NCBI GenBank assembly: GCA_022495005.1
Contig: JAGYXB010000607.1
Location: 62,001-126,000, forward strand
DNA: 64,000 nt
DNA from: Rhyacophila brunnea
Taxonomy: Eukaryota > Arthropoda > Insecta > Trichoptera > Rhyacophilidae
Reading direction: 5' to 3'
In this document: positions 1 to 10,849 of the stretch, one piece after another
Layout: each line of letters opens with the position of its first letter
Position numbering within the stretch: the first letter of the stretch is position 1
The notes under the pieces: model-generated
What the model was told of the DNA's origin: nothing
Database searches by the model: none
What the model saw: the letters and a program-made list of their open reading frames with translations, nothing else
Translations under genes and position numbers: made by a program

Positions 1-608
1 TTGCCACAAAACTTTCGTCAGTTGTTTTACGCATACCCGCAACGGTTTCTGAATTAGAAAAACTATCTTCTTCTTCATCATTACATATTTTATTCGTATG
101 GTTCCTACACCATTCATCTGATTGCGATGAAACCTTCGTCAGTTATTGTGGTAATACTCGCAAAAGTTTCTCAATTAGTAAAACCATCTTCTTCTTCTTC
201 ATTATACCTTCTTTTATTCGTATGGTCCCTATACCATTCATCCGATTGCGATGAAACCTTCGTCAGTTGTTATGGTAACACCCGCAAAGGTTTCTGAATT
301 AGTAAAACCATCTTCTTCTTCTTCTTCTTCATTCTATCTTATTTTATTTGTATGGTCCCTTTACCATTCATCTGATTGCGATGAAACCTTCGTCAGTTGT
401 TGTGGTAACACCCGCAAAGGTTTCTGAATTAGTACAACCATCTTCTTCTATTCGTATGCGTTCCTATACCATTCATCAATGAATTTTTTATCAAGTGTTG
501 TGCTCACGCCCGCAAAGGTTTTTGAATTAGTACAACCATCTTCTTCTTCTTCTATTCGTATGCGTTCCTATACCATTCATCCGATTGCAATGAAACTTTT
601 GTGAGTCG
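1..608. repeat. Tandem minisatellite, about 125-bp unit, roughly five copies
   Basis: Imperfect direct repeats run from the window edge to about 608. Each unit contains a GATGAAAC(C/T)TTCGTCAG segment (near 126, 250 and 380, with degenerate versions near 5, 480 and 590), then CCCGCAAAGGTTTCTGAATT, then a (TTC)n run, then a TTCGTATG...CCATTCAT segment. Spacing is about 124 and 130 bp, and shorter in the last two units. Length changes lie mainly in the TTC run. The array is cut by the window edge, so the true copy number is unknown. Confidence 0.85.
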
Positions 609-879
609 TTGTGCGCACACCTGCGAAATTTTCTAAATCAGTATTATATAAAATACAAAGTTTGTTGTTTGTTTGTTCCATCCAATTGTGATTTTTTTTA
701 CTACATATTAATAACATTAATAATGTTTTCATATTTTGGATTCGATTTTAATTTAGTGTTCTTTTATTTGACCTTTACTCCTGTTAGAATTATTTTCATA
801 TTGCCATATTGTATTACACAGATATTTCAATATTAAAAAAATAATTACCCTTTATTATTTTTTAAATAGCTAAGATAAA

Positions 880-924
880 TATAACCATGAAGGGACCCTG
901 TGCGAAGCCGGGTACTTCAGCTAG
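880..924 (+). mobile_element. Possible Helitron-like 3' terminus
   Basis: The segment GCGAAGCCGGGTACTTCAG ends in CTAG at 921-924. Insect Helitron-type elements often end in a GC-richer stretch with a small hairpin followed by CTRR. Here GAAG (904-907) can pair with CTTC (915-918). The minisatellite upstream could be internal to the same element. No Rep/helicase coding and no 5' end are visible, so this is a suggestion only. Confidence 0.3.
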
Positions 925-929
925 TTGTT

Positions 930-1087
930 TATAAAAAATAAGTGTTGGATTTTTCTTATATTATTGTATATCTAGCTCAGACGGTCAAATTAATATTTCC
1001 ACGAGACGGAGCGCTAATTTCGGAGATTTTATGAACCGACACGGCGCTCCGGTAAGCTTCGGTGCGCTCCGGTACATTCGAGCCCTA
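930..1087 (-). mobile_element. hAT MITE, partial copy (same family as 6922-7185)
   Basis: Read on the minus strand, this begins with a decayed AGGGCTCGAA terminus. It continues with the GGAGCGC, CGTCTCGTGGAAA, TTTGACCGTCTGAGCTAGA and AAATAAGTG blocks seen in the complete 264-bp copy at 6922. The far end is missing; the match stops next to the possible Helitron end. Confidence 0.7.
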
Positions 1088-2848
1088 GATTATAACATTA
1101 ACAGGTAGTTTCTTGTATATAAAAAAAACAATCATCTTCAATAAAAAATATGTTTAGTTAAGTGTTGTATGTGATTCTAGTAAAGAGATAAATTGGTATT
1201 TATTTTTTTTATCGTGGGTGTTCAAAATCAACCAATGCGTCCTCTGCACCCCTAAACATACCACTGCCTCAACCACCTGGAAACTTTTTTCAATAGTCTG
1301 ATGAATTTAATATAAATTATAAAAGGTGGTCTGACTACGTAGAAAGAGGGGCATCATCTTTAAGGCCAACTATGTATGTGAATATTGAAAATATGTCAGG
1401 TTTATAAAAACGCCTTTAATGGTTTGTTGGGGAAGGCTATTTTTTATATTTGTCGGAATTTCTATACAACTCCGTTGACGAAATACCCATACTTTAATTT
1501 CTATTAAAATTTCCGAGATTTAATAAGCGAGTCTAGCCGTATTGCCGGTTATATGATGTCAAGTCGAGTATGTCAGACTAAACTTCATGTGTGAAAGTGG
1601 GACAATTCCGTTGGGTAGAACTTAGCTAGCTCAAAAAAGAAATATGCAATCGTCCAAGAAGTGCCTGCATTTTTAATAAACCAGAATGGAGAAGAAGTTC
1701 GGAATATGTGAGATTAGATAGTTTGTTTGTGTAGAATAGCACAATATATTGTCACCGAGCCCAAGGTAATTAAGGGAACTAGCCGCAGATAGATTAGAGT
1801 CGTGATCTAAGACTCACATTGAGGTGTAATGCAGGTGATATAATATTGGGGATATTAAGGTGATATAAGTTTTTTATGTCTTATTAATGTGTCTATTTTT
1901 TAAAAAAATAAAAATTAGGTTTCATTTAGTTTTGACTTTGAGATGAGGAAAGAATTTTACTACAGCAAACCTCATTCTATTTTTTTTAATTTGGATGATA
2001 TGACGTTTGCAATTATTGTATCGGAAACAAGGACAATACTGATCTATTATATGAAGCTATTCAGTACGTCTTTTACGTTTAGTTAAGAAATAGTGAAACT
2101 ATAATACATACAGTCACGTATTTTGAAAATTTAATTTTACTTCAAGGAGTATTTTTTTTTAATGGGACATAATGAAAAAACAAGTTTTTTGTCAAAAATC
2201 TCCTGTGCCGAGTTGACTTTTAAATTTTATCTAGATTATTAATTTAGGGTGGAATTTGTCTAGGTAAGCCGATTTGCACCGTAGTGATTTAATAGTGAAG
2301 CAAAGGCTACATTACAAAAATAGTTGACGGCACAAGAAAGATAATGATGCCAGTATTGTGTGGAGATAGATGAAAGTGTTTTCCTCCTTGCGTATCCAAT
2401 TGGCATGTTTCGAAATGGTTTTAATAGCGAGCCGTCATCAGCTCTTTGTTATGCTGCCATTACAGTCTGGTCTCAAAAGTGCGTAAGAAATAAAATTAAT
2501 GCGTTTCGTTTTAATTATTTGATTGTCACGAGTGTTCCTTTATGAACAGTTTTAATGAAACTATATTTGAAAGATGTACATAATAGACTTCAGCCGTGAT
2601 AAAGCGTGTACTATATTTTAATGCCTTGACTATTGAAATAGTTTTTTTTTTACATTCAATTACAAGTAGAAAACTTTTCATTTACTTTACAACTTTTGTC
2701 CAATTATTTTATTGTTAATCTGTTATAATTGTGGTCGCATTAACTTTTTGTACTCTACAAGTATCATCAGTGTGATTATGGAAAGCTTGAAATAGTGGAA
2801 AATCTCCCGTCATTACGACGGTTAAAGAACTGTATATAATATAATATC
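1088..2848. other. No recognisable gene; AT-rich
   Basis: I see no long open frame, repeat array or element terminus here. A 61-residue open frame at 2360-2545 has no motif I recognise and is the size expected by chance. Confidence 0.5.
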
Positions 2849-3522
2849 CAGTAGAAACCTCGATATAACGGACAAAATTTCCGGTCAAATGTGAAAATTG
2901 TTACCCTGTTTATGTTATACATGTTTAAATCCAAGTGTTACCGCCTGTACAAAAAGGTCCGGCGGATAACACTGCTATTTGAGCTATATTTTCGTCCTGC
3001 TCGTAAACTGAAATGTAGTACTGACGTTTGTAACGTTAGCCGCTAATTCACATAGCTGCGTAGCAGTTTAATTTGTTCACTCGAAAAGAATGGATGCATT
3101 TATTACTCCATTCAATAAGTTTGTAATGGTTAGAAGTAGATGAAGGTGACCCTGGGTGTCACATCATTACTGAAAGTGAAATAACAGATGAAGTTATGCT
3201 CTTGGAAAATGAGGATGGAAGTGAAGATAGCGACACACCCAAAAACAAAGTTATCAATGATAAGATTGGATATCAGCGATCTAATAACATTTATTTTTTA
3301 TTTAAATTCACAACGCATTTTCGTGACTTCAAAAGTGCAAAAACAACATGATTCTTTTTTCGAAGCTGGATTACCGAAAGCAAGCACATTTACGTCACGT
3401 CTTAAAGGGTGTGTGGATATATCATCAGAAGACAAATAAATTTGTTTTTGTTTGTGTTTTTATATAACGGACTTTCGGCTTTCCCCTCACCAGCATTGGT
3501 CCGTTATATCGAGATTCTACAG
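2849..3522 (+). mobile_element. pogo/Tigger-type DNA transposon, internally deleted
   Basis: The left end CAGTAGAAACCTCGATATAA (2849 on) and the reverse complement of the right end, CTGTAGAATCTCGATATAA (to 3522), form imperfect inverted termini of about 24 bp. Both are of the pogo/Tigger kind. TA follows the right end at 3523; the left flank is TC, so one copy of the TA target duplication looks mutated. A coding relic at 3124-3261 reads as an acidic C-terminal segment with WLEVDEGDPG and ITESEITDEV. This resembles the acidic tail of pogo-type transposases after the DDE domain. The DDE domain itself is absent, so this is a 674-bp deletion derivative that would depend on an enzyme supplied elsewhere. 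Confidence 0.75.
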
Positions 3523-5889
3523 TACATAAATTAAAGAATATTTTTTATCATCTTTTGGCTATACTGTACCAGTTTCCATTATATCAGTTCTCCATTGTAT
3601 GGAATTATTCCAACAAATATTTATGACGATTAATAATAATTTTTAATGTGAATAAAACCATTTACCTACCAGTACGATAAATATATCACATTTATCACTT
3701 TATGCATCCAGGCGGTTCATTATTACAATAAGTTAACCAACCGAATAGTCAAAAAGTTGTCTATTTTAACAGCACCTCTCTTGGCTGTGTTAACTTTTAG
3801 AGCGAGATAGTATTGAGAATTGAGATGCAAGATACGTATATTTTGAAAAATAATTATATCACGACTGCCGCCTTAATTTGTAATTTCCTGAAACCTGTCA
3901 AATGTCGAGTGGTTAGTAGAAGCTAGTAGTAACGTAATATTTTGTTTTACTACATGCTGCAATCGCAATGACATGACTAATAAAATTGTAGGTTTTGTTG
4001 ATATATTTGACGTTTCAATACAAAAATATTTGGTTCGAGCGTATCCGCCAGGAAGAACATATACCCGAATTTGACTGACATGTCGAGAGCCGCTGATAGC
4101 CGTAGATAATCACCTTGTGTATGGAATGCCTTCCGTGTTAATTTGGACCATTGAAAATAACGAAAAGTGTGAAAGTGCTAACTGTTAAGAATAGCTGCGC
4201 AGTATGTGTCGATACTTTTCTTCCAACATGATACCGGTACCAGGTATTGATACATTTTCTTTCTATATGACGACCCACTATAGTCAGTTCATGAGACGAA
4301 ACTATAAACTTCGAATGTAGTAATAGTTATTCCTCATACTTCGAATGCAATATGGTACAAAAAGACGATTGTTGTATATTGAAATAAATATTAATAATTT
4401 AAATGAAATATGCAATCGTGTCATCGCCACGGCATATTTTCCTGTTCTATTGAATGTGCGGTCATTATTTGATCAACGTGAAATTAAATCATTCATTAAA
4501 ATAATACTTACAAAACTGCAATGCAAAAATCTACCACTGCAATCTTTCAATGCATCCAATAATAAATTGTAATTCCAAAAAGGAATTACATGTAATTACA
4601 TTATAATAACATAATAAGATGTATTCATTTCAATTATTCAGTATATCTTTCAAGTATACTTGACCTTTCACTGAGCTAAATAACAAATAGTATAAAATTA
4701 AATAAAAATCGATTCTTAAAAAATATTGTATTATAATGTAAGAGGTCATTCGATAATTTAATGAAGCATTCTTTAATCTTGACATAGTATACGTAGAAAT
4801 CTAACATACAATAGGTTTGCCATAATTTTATGAAAGTTCAACAATGATTTTTTATAACATTGCAAATGGCAACTCATTTTCATGTTGAGATTGACGTGGA
4901 AGCTTTAGTGTCGTGTTTCACGGTTCCATTGAGAGAGAAGAACTTCGATGTTTTCAATATCGAATTTTAAATCAATGCTTGTATTGACATTTGACCATGT
5001 CAAAGCTGTCAATACGACATTATTGTTTCATCAATTGATGGACTTGACTTTGTTAATCAATCGATTAGTGTCTTTACACTCCTTTTACTTGTTATGGAGT
5101 ATCCACCCTGCAGCGTTTTAAAACTCGAGAGATAAGGCACAAAAAATCTTAACAATGCCTTGTTTTGTATAACTAATCTATTTTTATTTACTAGAATAAA
5201 ACACAATTCTACTACATGGTAGATAATAATATTATATACCTCCACATTGTGAAGATAAGTTAAGGGCTCACGTGCCGTATAAAAGTAGAAAACGAAAAAA
5301 ATGGGATTTTTTCGTGATCTAAGCTTGAACAATATGTAAACTTTGTTAAAAACATATATCAACTGCTTAATGTATGAACCAGCTAACTGCACTTTTGACC
5401 AAAAATGATATTTTAATGGCATTTTGTTATAAATCAATGCTCACACAAAATTTAAAACTCCTAAACCAATAAATAAATGCATTATCGTTCTTCACACAAA
5501 GCACCCAACTGCAGGTGCCAAATTTTCAATATCGTAGATGGAACAACTCCGTTTTTTATATACGTTGTCTTTATTATATAAAAGGGAAGCTAAAATAGTG
5601 TATTGATTCAAAGTGCAGCTTAGTTGTAAAAAGAAATATTTATTTTTGGAATTGTTTGATTCCACTCGATAGTTATTTTTTTTCTGTTTTTTCTCTTTCC
5701 TGAACAATTTGCCCAAATGGAGTCGATATGTCATTATGATGTCTTGTTGTAAGTTCACCGAAATTACAAGTCAATTGCAATTTCAATTTAAAAATTACCA
5801 AATATATTTTAATACATCATTTCACATAATAATTAAATTTATAATGCAATAAATTGACCAAATAATTACTTCGAAAAATTGCTAAACCA
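3523..5889. other. No recognisable gene; one diverged repeat segment
   Basis: At about 3720-3840 a segment with TTACAATAAGTTA, CCTCTCTTGGCTGTGTTAA and AGAGCGAGATAG is a diverged relative of the interior of the MITE at 20694-20971. Open frames at 4345-4572, 5057-5437 (minus) and 5492-5758 (minus) show no domain I recognise. Their composition is that of translated AT-rich DNA. Confidence 0.45.
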
Positions 5890-6135
5890 CGCTCACGGAT
5901 CCAAATATGTCTTTTGTTGTTCCATCCTAAAAGGATTATAATAATATGGGCCTCCACAAACGTAGGTTTATGTTTTTACGACAAATGGATGCTAGCCATT
6001 GGCTCACCCTTATTAGATTCATACTTTTTGTAAAAACATCTGTTTAAAAACAACATTTGTGAATTATTTCAGAACCGGGATTCAAACTCGGCACCCACGA
6101 AAAATATAAGTCTACACGACGCACGTCACCGGTAG
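5890..6135 (-). mobile_element. tRNA-derived SINE copy, diverged
   Basis: On the minus strand there is a tRNA-like head with a B-box-like GAGTTTGAATCCCGG. A body matching the SINE copies at 21915, 36004 and 38165 follows: AGCCAATGGCTAGCATCCAT, then TGTCGTAAAAACA, then GTGGAGGCCC. The A-box region near 6130 is badly decayed. Confidence 0.65.
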
Positions 6136-6829
6136 GCTTTAATATATAATATACAATATGACTATTAAAATGTTATGTTAATTTCTAAGGTGAGAAAAGA
6201 CAGGTCATCATAATGACATGTACATATTTTGTGTTTTTCGTGTCGCCGACCAAAATACGCATGGCTGAATAAATTAGTTTTTTTTTATAAGTATTATAAT
6301 ATCTTCTTAAAAATAGAAAAAATCACAAGAATTTTATTTAAGATGTCTTATTTAGTTATATCGTTTAATGTAAGAAGGTAATACGCCATTGTGCTTAGAT
6401 GATGAACGATTATTTCATTACAATATAAAACAGCCTTGCCCATTGTGGCAGTTATAAAAGAAAATTGTCTTTCATTATTTTTTATTGAATACCTACCTAA
6501 AGTTAATGACTATTTCACGTTCGCACATCAATGATGATGACGTGAGAATAGCTGCCAAGTGTTGATATGCGTTTAACAATAAGTGTCAAAGAGAAATAAC
6601 CCGCATTGTAAAACCAGCTAAATGAAAAATAATTACCAGGTATTAAACTTGAACGTGTTCTTTGACAGTTAAGTTGTTTTCCAATTAAATCAGACTCCAG
6701 AAGTCATACTTAGTCTATTTGTACTAGGAATGCCAATATCAATCAATGGATATGTTTGTTCTGTTATTTCCAGCATATCGCTTTTTATGTCGGGTCAAAA
6801 TGTAAAATGTGAACGGCGAAAGTAACCTT
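6136..6829. other. No recognisable gene
   Basis: AT-rich sequence with no open frame, repeat or terminus that I can support. Confidence 0.45.
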
Positions 6830-7352
6830 ACCTATCTTGGGACAATCCTATCAAATATCCAACGCCTTAGACATTGAGGCTTTCGGGAAGGTTACACCAT
6901 CTAGGCGGAGAACTACAGGATCAGGGCTCGAAATGGACCGGAACGCACCGGAGCGCCGTTCCTGTTCGTGAGATCGGTAAAATTATCGCTACGTCTCGTG
7001 GAAAAAATAATTTGACCGTCTGAGCTAGATAGGCCATATAATAGAAAATCTAACACACTTATTTTTATGAAATACACATAAAATTTGATAACTATGTAAA
7101 TATCTTTGTCTCTTTCTCTATCTTTGTAACTATGTAAACATCTGTTGAGCGCTCCGGTTCGTAAACTTTTCCATTTCGAGCGCTGTACAGGATGCAAATC
7201 ACATCATCTGGGAATGTCCGATAATGTGCTCTGAGAGAAAAGAGATGCTTAAATTATTCCGACCAGCTGTTGAGCCCATCGGGCCGTCCAACATGGTCGC
7301 CATAAAGGCCAATTATATTGCATTTAAAAAATTTGCGGCGTCTTCTAAAGAT
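6830..7352 (+). pseudogene. LINE 3' end (C-terminal CCHC-like region), split by a MITE
   Basis: After a hAT MITE, the frame at about 7190-7352 reads QDANHIIWECP, then a basic stretch, and stops at TAG. This is the C-terminal zinc-knuckle-like region found after the RNase H or RT domain in R1/I/Jockey-type non-LTR retrotransposons (C...H....C pattern). The sequence before the MITE (6830-6921) continues the same region but already has in-frame stops. The piece is a 5'-truncated, dead fragment. The clade cannot be settled from so short a segment. The insertion of the 264-bp MITE (6922-7185) plus its 8-bp duplication interrupts the coding register and must be younger than the LINE. Confidence 0.65.
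6922..7185 (+). mobile_element. hAT-type MITE, complete, with 8-bp TSD
   Basis: The termini are CAGGGCTCGAAATGG at the left and, reverse-complemented, CAGCGCTCGAAATGG at the right (14 of 15 match). TACAGGAT is duplicated exactly at 6914-6921 and 7186-7193. An 8-bp duplication and a CAG(N)G start are typical of hAT elements. The 264-bp interior holds no transposase. Partial relatives lie at 930-1087 and 45240-45323. Confidence 0.9.
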
Positions 7353-9238
7353 CTCTTCACATAGTTTTGTTTGTTCGTATTGTTTTAGCTTTGTATTTTG
7401 TATATGTAAGTCTCCATGCCTTTCTCTTCCATGGCATTTTTTTTATTAAATTACGTCTTTCAGTAAACTCAGTCAAAGCTCACTCGAGAGTGTGGCGATC
7501 TCAGTCTTGGGCATTTTCTCCTGAGACATTCCCAGGCGTAAAAAACTGCACTTTCAAACGTAGGGCCTCGTCATACGCTCGATTAATACCGAGTACGGGG
7601 CGGATTGGCTTAGAGGGGTCTATGTTTGTGTTATCTATGCTTCTGCTGCATTATGCGTTAGAGTAAATATACTTTTCATTACGCGAAATATAACCGAATT
7701 AAGTAGGTATGTAGTTTTTATACGCTTGATATTACCTACGTATAAGTTATTTTAACTTATTGTAAGATATGTGTAAACTAAAACAACGAATTTATGATAT
7801 AATAAAAACCGATTTATCAGTATCTTAAATGATAAAATATCAAAAGTTAAATTGTATTTATAATGAATAGGTCTTGAAAAATCACGAAAATGTGACTTCC
7901 AGATTTTCAGTGGATCTTGTAAATAAGCACAGAGAGATAATGTATTATTTATACTGTATTTTTTTGTTCCAATACCTATATTCTATTTAATTGTCTCTAT
8001 CTTTCAAATACCTACTAAATGTTTTCGATTATTTAAAAAAATGCACGGTTATCTGGTTTCGGTTTAACCCGGTTTAGAACACTCCTCCAATCCAAGTTTA
8101 TTCGCTGGAAATGACCAGCGTATCTTAGGCGGGAAGTACAATACAATTAGTTTTATTTAAAGTGTGTTATTATAAATAACATTCTAATTTCCACTAGGCT
8201 AGTTAAATGCGCCTTCGGCTATATCCAATGTATTCTAAGCATTGTTGTTGTAAAAATATAGTTCAAACTCTATTGTGGATATACTAACTAGTTGCTTCTC
8301 TAACAAGAAGAGGTTTATGTGAACAAACACACTTTCTTTGACCTTCCTGACTGAGGATCAAAGTTGTATTATGCACGGCTTATACTTTATATTTTATAAT
8401 ATATACTTACTGAATACTGTGTTTTATCTTTATATATCAAGTGTAGGTGTTTCGTGGTATTTTGAAACGTACGATGCTTAAATTTCAAATCGAATTCTAG
8501 ATGTTCATTCACACAATAATGCTATTATCAAAAGTTAAATTTTGAAATTAATAATAATAACATTTGAGAAATCAATGAATATTATAATATATAATTTTTA
8601 TTTATTAAGTACATATTACTGTATTATAAAGGTTTAGAGATTCCGACGTAGTTTGGTGTTATTCGCAGAAAATATTTTTTTAATATTTAAGCTATAAATA
8701 TTAACAAATGAATATTAATAACTTATACCACAAATATACTGAAGAAAATCCTTTTCCACGGTAATGGACCATACATTAGACATTAGTATATTATAAACAT
8801 AAACCTGGAAAGGCTAATGATTAAATTAGTTTTAGGTACCTACGTGATTTCAAGAAAGGCGTTTACTTTATTAGAAAATATGTTATGATGAGTTTTATCA
8901 AATAATACTAATACTAATATATATATCTCAAATAAAGCTCATCGTGTGATCGAAACGCGTACTGTAATATTGGTCACGTCCGTTGTTACAAACATCAAGC
9001 ATTAGTTTTTACGATGGACCACGTTTATTTTGAAATTTAGATAGACGGTTTCATAAAATTGTTAACAGCACTTATTAAAACCAAATATTATTTCGTAGTC
9101 AGAGAGTTGTAGTTTTTTAGGTGCTGACAAATTTGGAAGCCCCTTTCTGATAAAATTCCGAATTTGATAAAATATTTTTTTGAAAAAACTCTTTTAAGAT
9201 TTTGGTACTTTTTGAATAAAATCGCCACTGTGGTCGAC
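7353..9238. other. No recognisable gene
   Basis: The first few hundred bases (to about 7660) may be the 3' UTR of the LINE fragment upstream. They have somewhat higher GC and hold a 99-residue open frame (7367-7666) without recognisable motifs. Beyond 7.7 kb the sequence is AT-rich and I see nothing. Confidence 0.4.
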
Positions 9239-9837
9239 TGCAGTAGCGAAGGGTGGAGGTAAGCTATTAAGATCGGATGGGTAGTGTTTGTTAGTTTTTA
9301 AAATTCAATCAAACCTTGCCTAGTCCAAGCCATAGTAGATAATAGTCAACAAATATTCGTTTATCTATAAAATATCTAAAATTATGCCATTAAAACTTCA
9401 CCAACATCATCTGTAATATTATGTTTTCTGAATTAAACAAATACAAATAAGTATGACTGAAAAGGTGTGCACTATTTTTGTCGGATCGCCCATCTTCTTC
9501 TTCTTCTTCTTTCTCGGCAGTACATCCCGGGGCGGGATTTGGCCTCCTCTACAATTGTCCTCCACACGCTCCTTTCCCTGGCAGCTCCTCTCCAGTCTCC
9601 AGCCCTCCCCATCTTTCTCCAGTCCTCTTCTATACAGTCAGTTGTCGGATCGCCCATAGCATACCTAAACTATTATAGGTTGGCTTAGACAGGGCTTAAC
9701 TGAATTTTAAAAACTAACCAGCACCATATGCAAATTGTATTCTCAGTTCAATGAAAACAAATAAATATGATTGACAAAGTTCAATAAACACTATTTATAT
9801 CGAATCTTAAATTCCTACCTCCACCCTTTGCCACTGT
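9239..9837. mobile_element. hAT-like element with CAGTGGCG-type termini
   Basis: The left end CAGTAGCGAAGGGTGGAGG (from 9241) and the reverse complement of the right end, CAGTGGCAAAGGGTGGAGG (to 9837), are inverted termini. TGGTCGA flanks both sides (9231-9237 and 9838-9844), consistent with a near 8-bp duplication. Two extra bases on the left and an extra GCCACTG upstream of 9231 blur the boundary. No transposase frame is visible. An RTE 3' fragment is nested at 9494-9641. A second copy lies at 33588-34042. Confidence 0.65.
9494..9641 (-). mobile_element. 148-bp 5'-truncated RTE-type LINE 3' end, with 16-bp TSD
   Basis: On the minus strand this encodes a C-terminal peptide with W.RTIVEEAKSRPG, like the extreme C terminus of RTE-type ORF2 proteins. 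It then ends in a (GAA)n tail next to the flank. The exact 16-bp repeat TTGTCGGATCGCCCAT stands at 9478-9493 and 9642-9657, as expected for target-primed reverse transcription. Sequence divergence from the 58-61 kb element indicates another subfamily. Confidence 0.85.
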
Positions 9838-9845
9838 GGTCGAGG

Positions 9846-10620
9846 TATGGGTAAATACGTCATCTACTACTAGGCTCGCATACACATGGTGGTGGTCTGT
9901 GATCAGAATCGCCTCTAGATATAATAAATATTTATCTGAGAGTAAGTATTTCGATCGGAAATAACCATCGGGTATGTACATCGACATGTAGCTAGGTGGA
10001 TCACTTGCTCAGTAATCGGTTTGCAATGCTTAATGGTAACCTTCTCTCGTCGATGTTTTCTGGTTTGGTTACAGTCAATGGCAGGAGGAAAGTAAGTCAC
10101 CGTGATTCACGATCTTCAATAGGTACATCGAATGCGTTTTATCCAATCGCCGGAGTTCATTATTATTATAGCCTCAAAATGTAAACTATGAATAGCTTAA
10201 TTAAGTGAAGTAAACTTGACATTATTTGTAAAGACAGAGAAAGTTATTTAGAAATAATCTTCACCATTTTCAACTCTTTAATACGAGGCGCATCTTGTGT
10301 TTATATTCTATTCTATTAATAAATTAATCATGGACCCCACACCCTGAAACGGGCCGCCAGGATAGTGTCTTTTTAGGCCCCCTACCTATCACTAAGATTA
10401 AAGGCAATATGGCGTTCCACAGTAACATTTTGAAAATTTTGTTCGAGGTAAAATTAAGATTGTTTAGTATATTTTTAGCGATTTTTAATATTTTTTAATA
10501 CATCCACTAAATTATTATTGAAATGTCGAGTATCAAGACACTACGACACTAAGAAACTACATTTTTTAAAACCATAATCAACATTAACATCTGAAGTAAA
10601 TTAGCGCCTAATAATAACAG
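9846..10620. other. No recognisable gene
   Basis: Overlapping short open frames near 9781-10184 on both strands show no motifs that I recognise. No element terminus was seen. Confidence 0.4.
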
Positions 10621-10849
10621 ATAATCCAGTATATCGGCTATTTTAAACATTTGTTTGCTGCTGGCTTCCTGTAACTGTAAAGTGTAAACCGACTAGAACC
10701 CTGTTTTATTTAGACATGAATTTTATGTCAGTACTATACGCCCCAAAGAGGTTTTACTGTCTTTAATATATTGCCATATATTTCCGATACAACATTTCAC
10801 GGTGAAGTGTGTTACGGCGAACTGCATACGTATAAGTTTCCGGACACGA
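10621..10849 (+). repeat. Unnamed dispersed repeat family 'P', copy 1
   Basis: It begins ATAATCCAGTATATCGGC and continues through CTGGCTTCCTGTAA, TTTTATTTAGACATGAATTT, TCAGTACTATACG, AAAGAGGTT and CATTTCACGGTGAAGTGTG, ending TTTCCGGACACG. The same block order recurs at 14938, 19003, 19255, 21724 (minus) and 26252. Length is about 230 bp with no coding capacity. I do not recognise the family. Confidence 0.8.

Noticed and set aside
1..608. CRISPR array
   Set aside because: The repeated unit is continuous and about 125 bp, with no distinct spacers, in a eukaryotic context. It is a minisatellite.
4345..4572. 75-codon open frame with possible leucine-rich composition
   Set aside because: No repeat period or domain; probably chance.
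5057..5437. 126-codon minus-strand open frame
   Set aside because: Composition of random AT-rich translation; no domain or signal that I can support.
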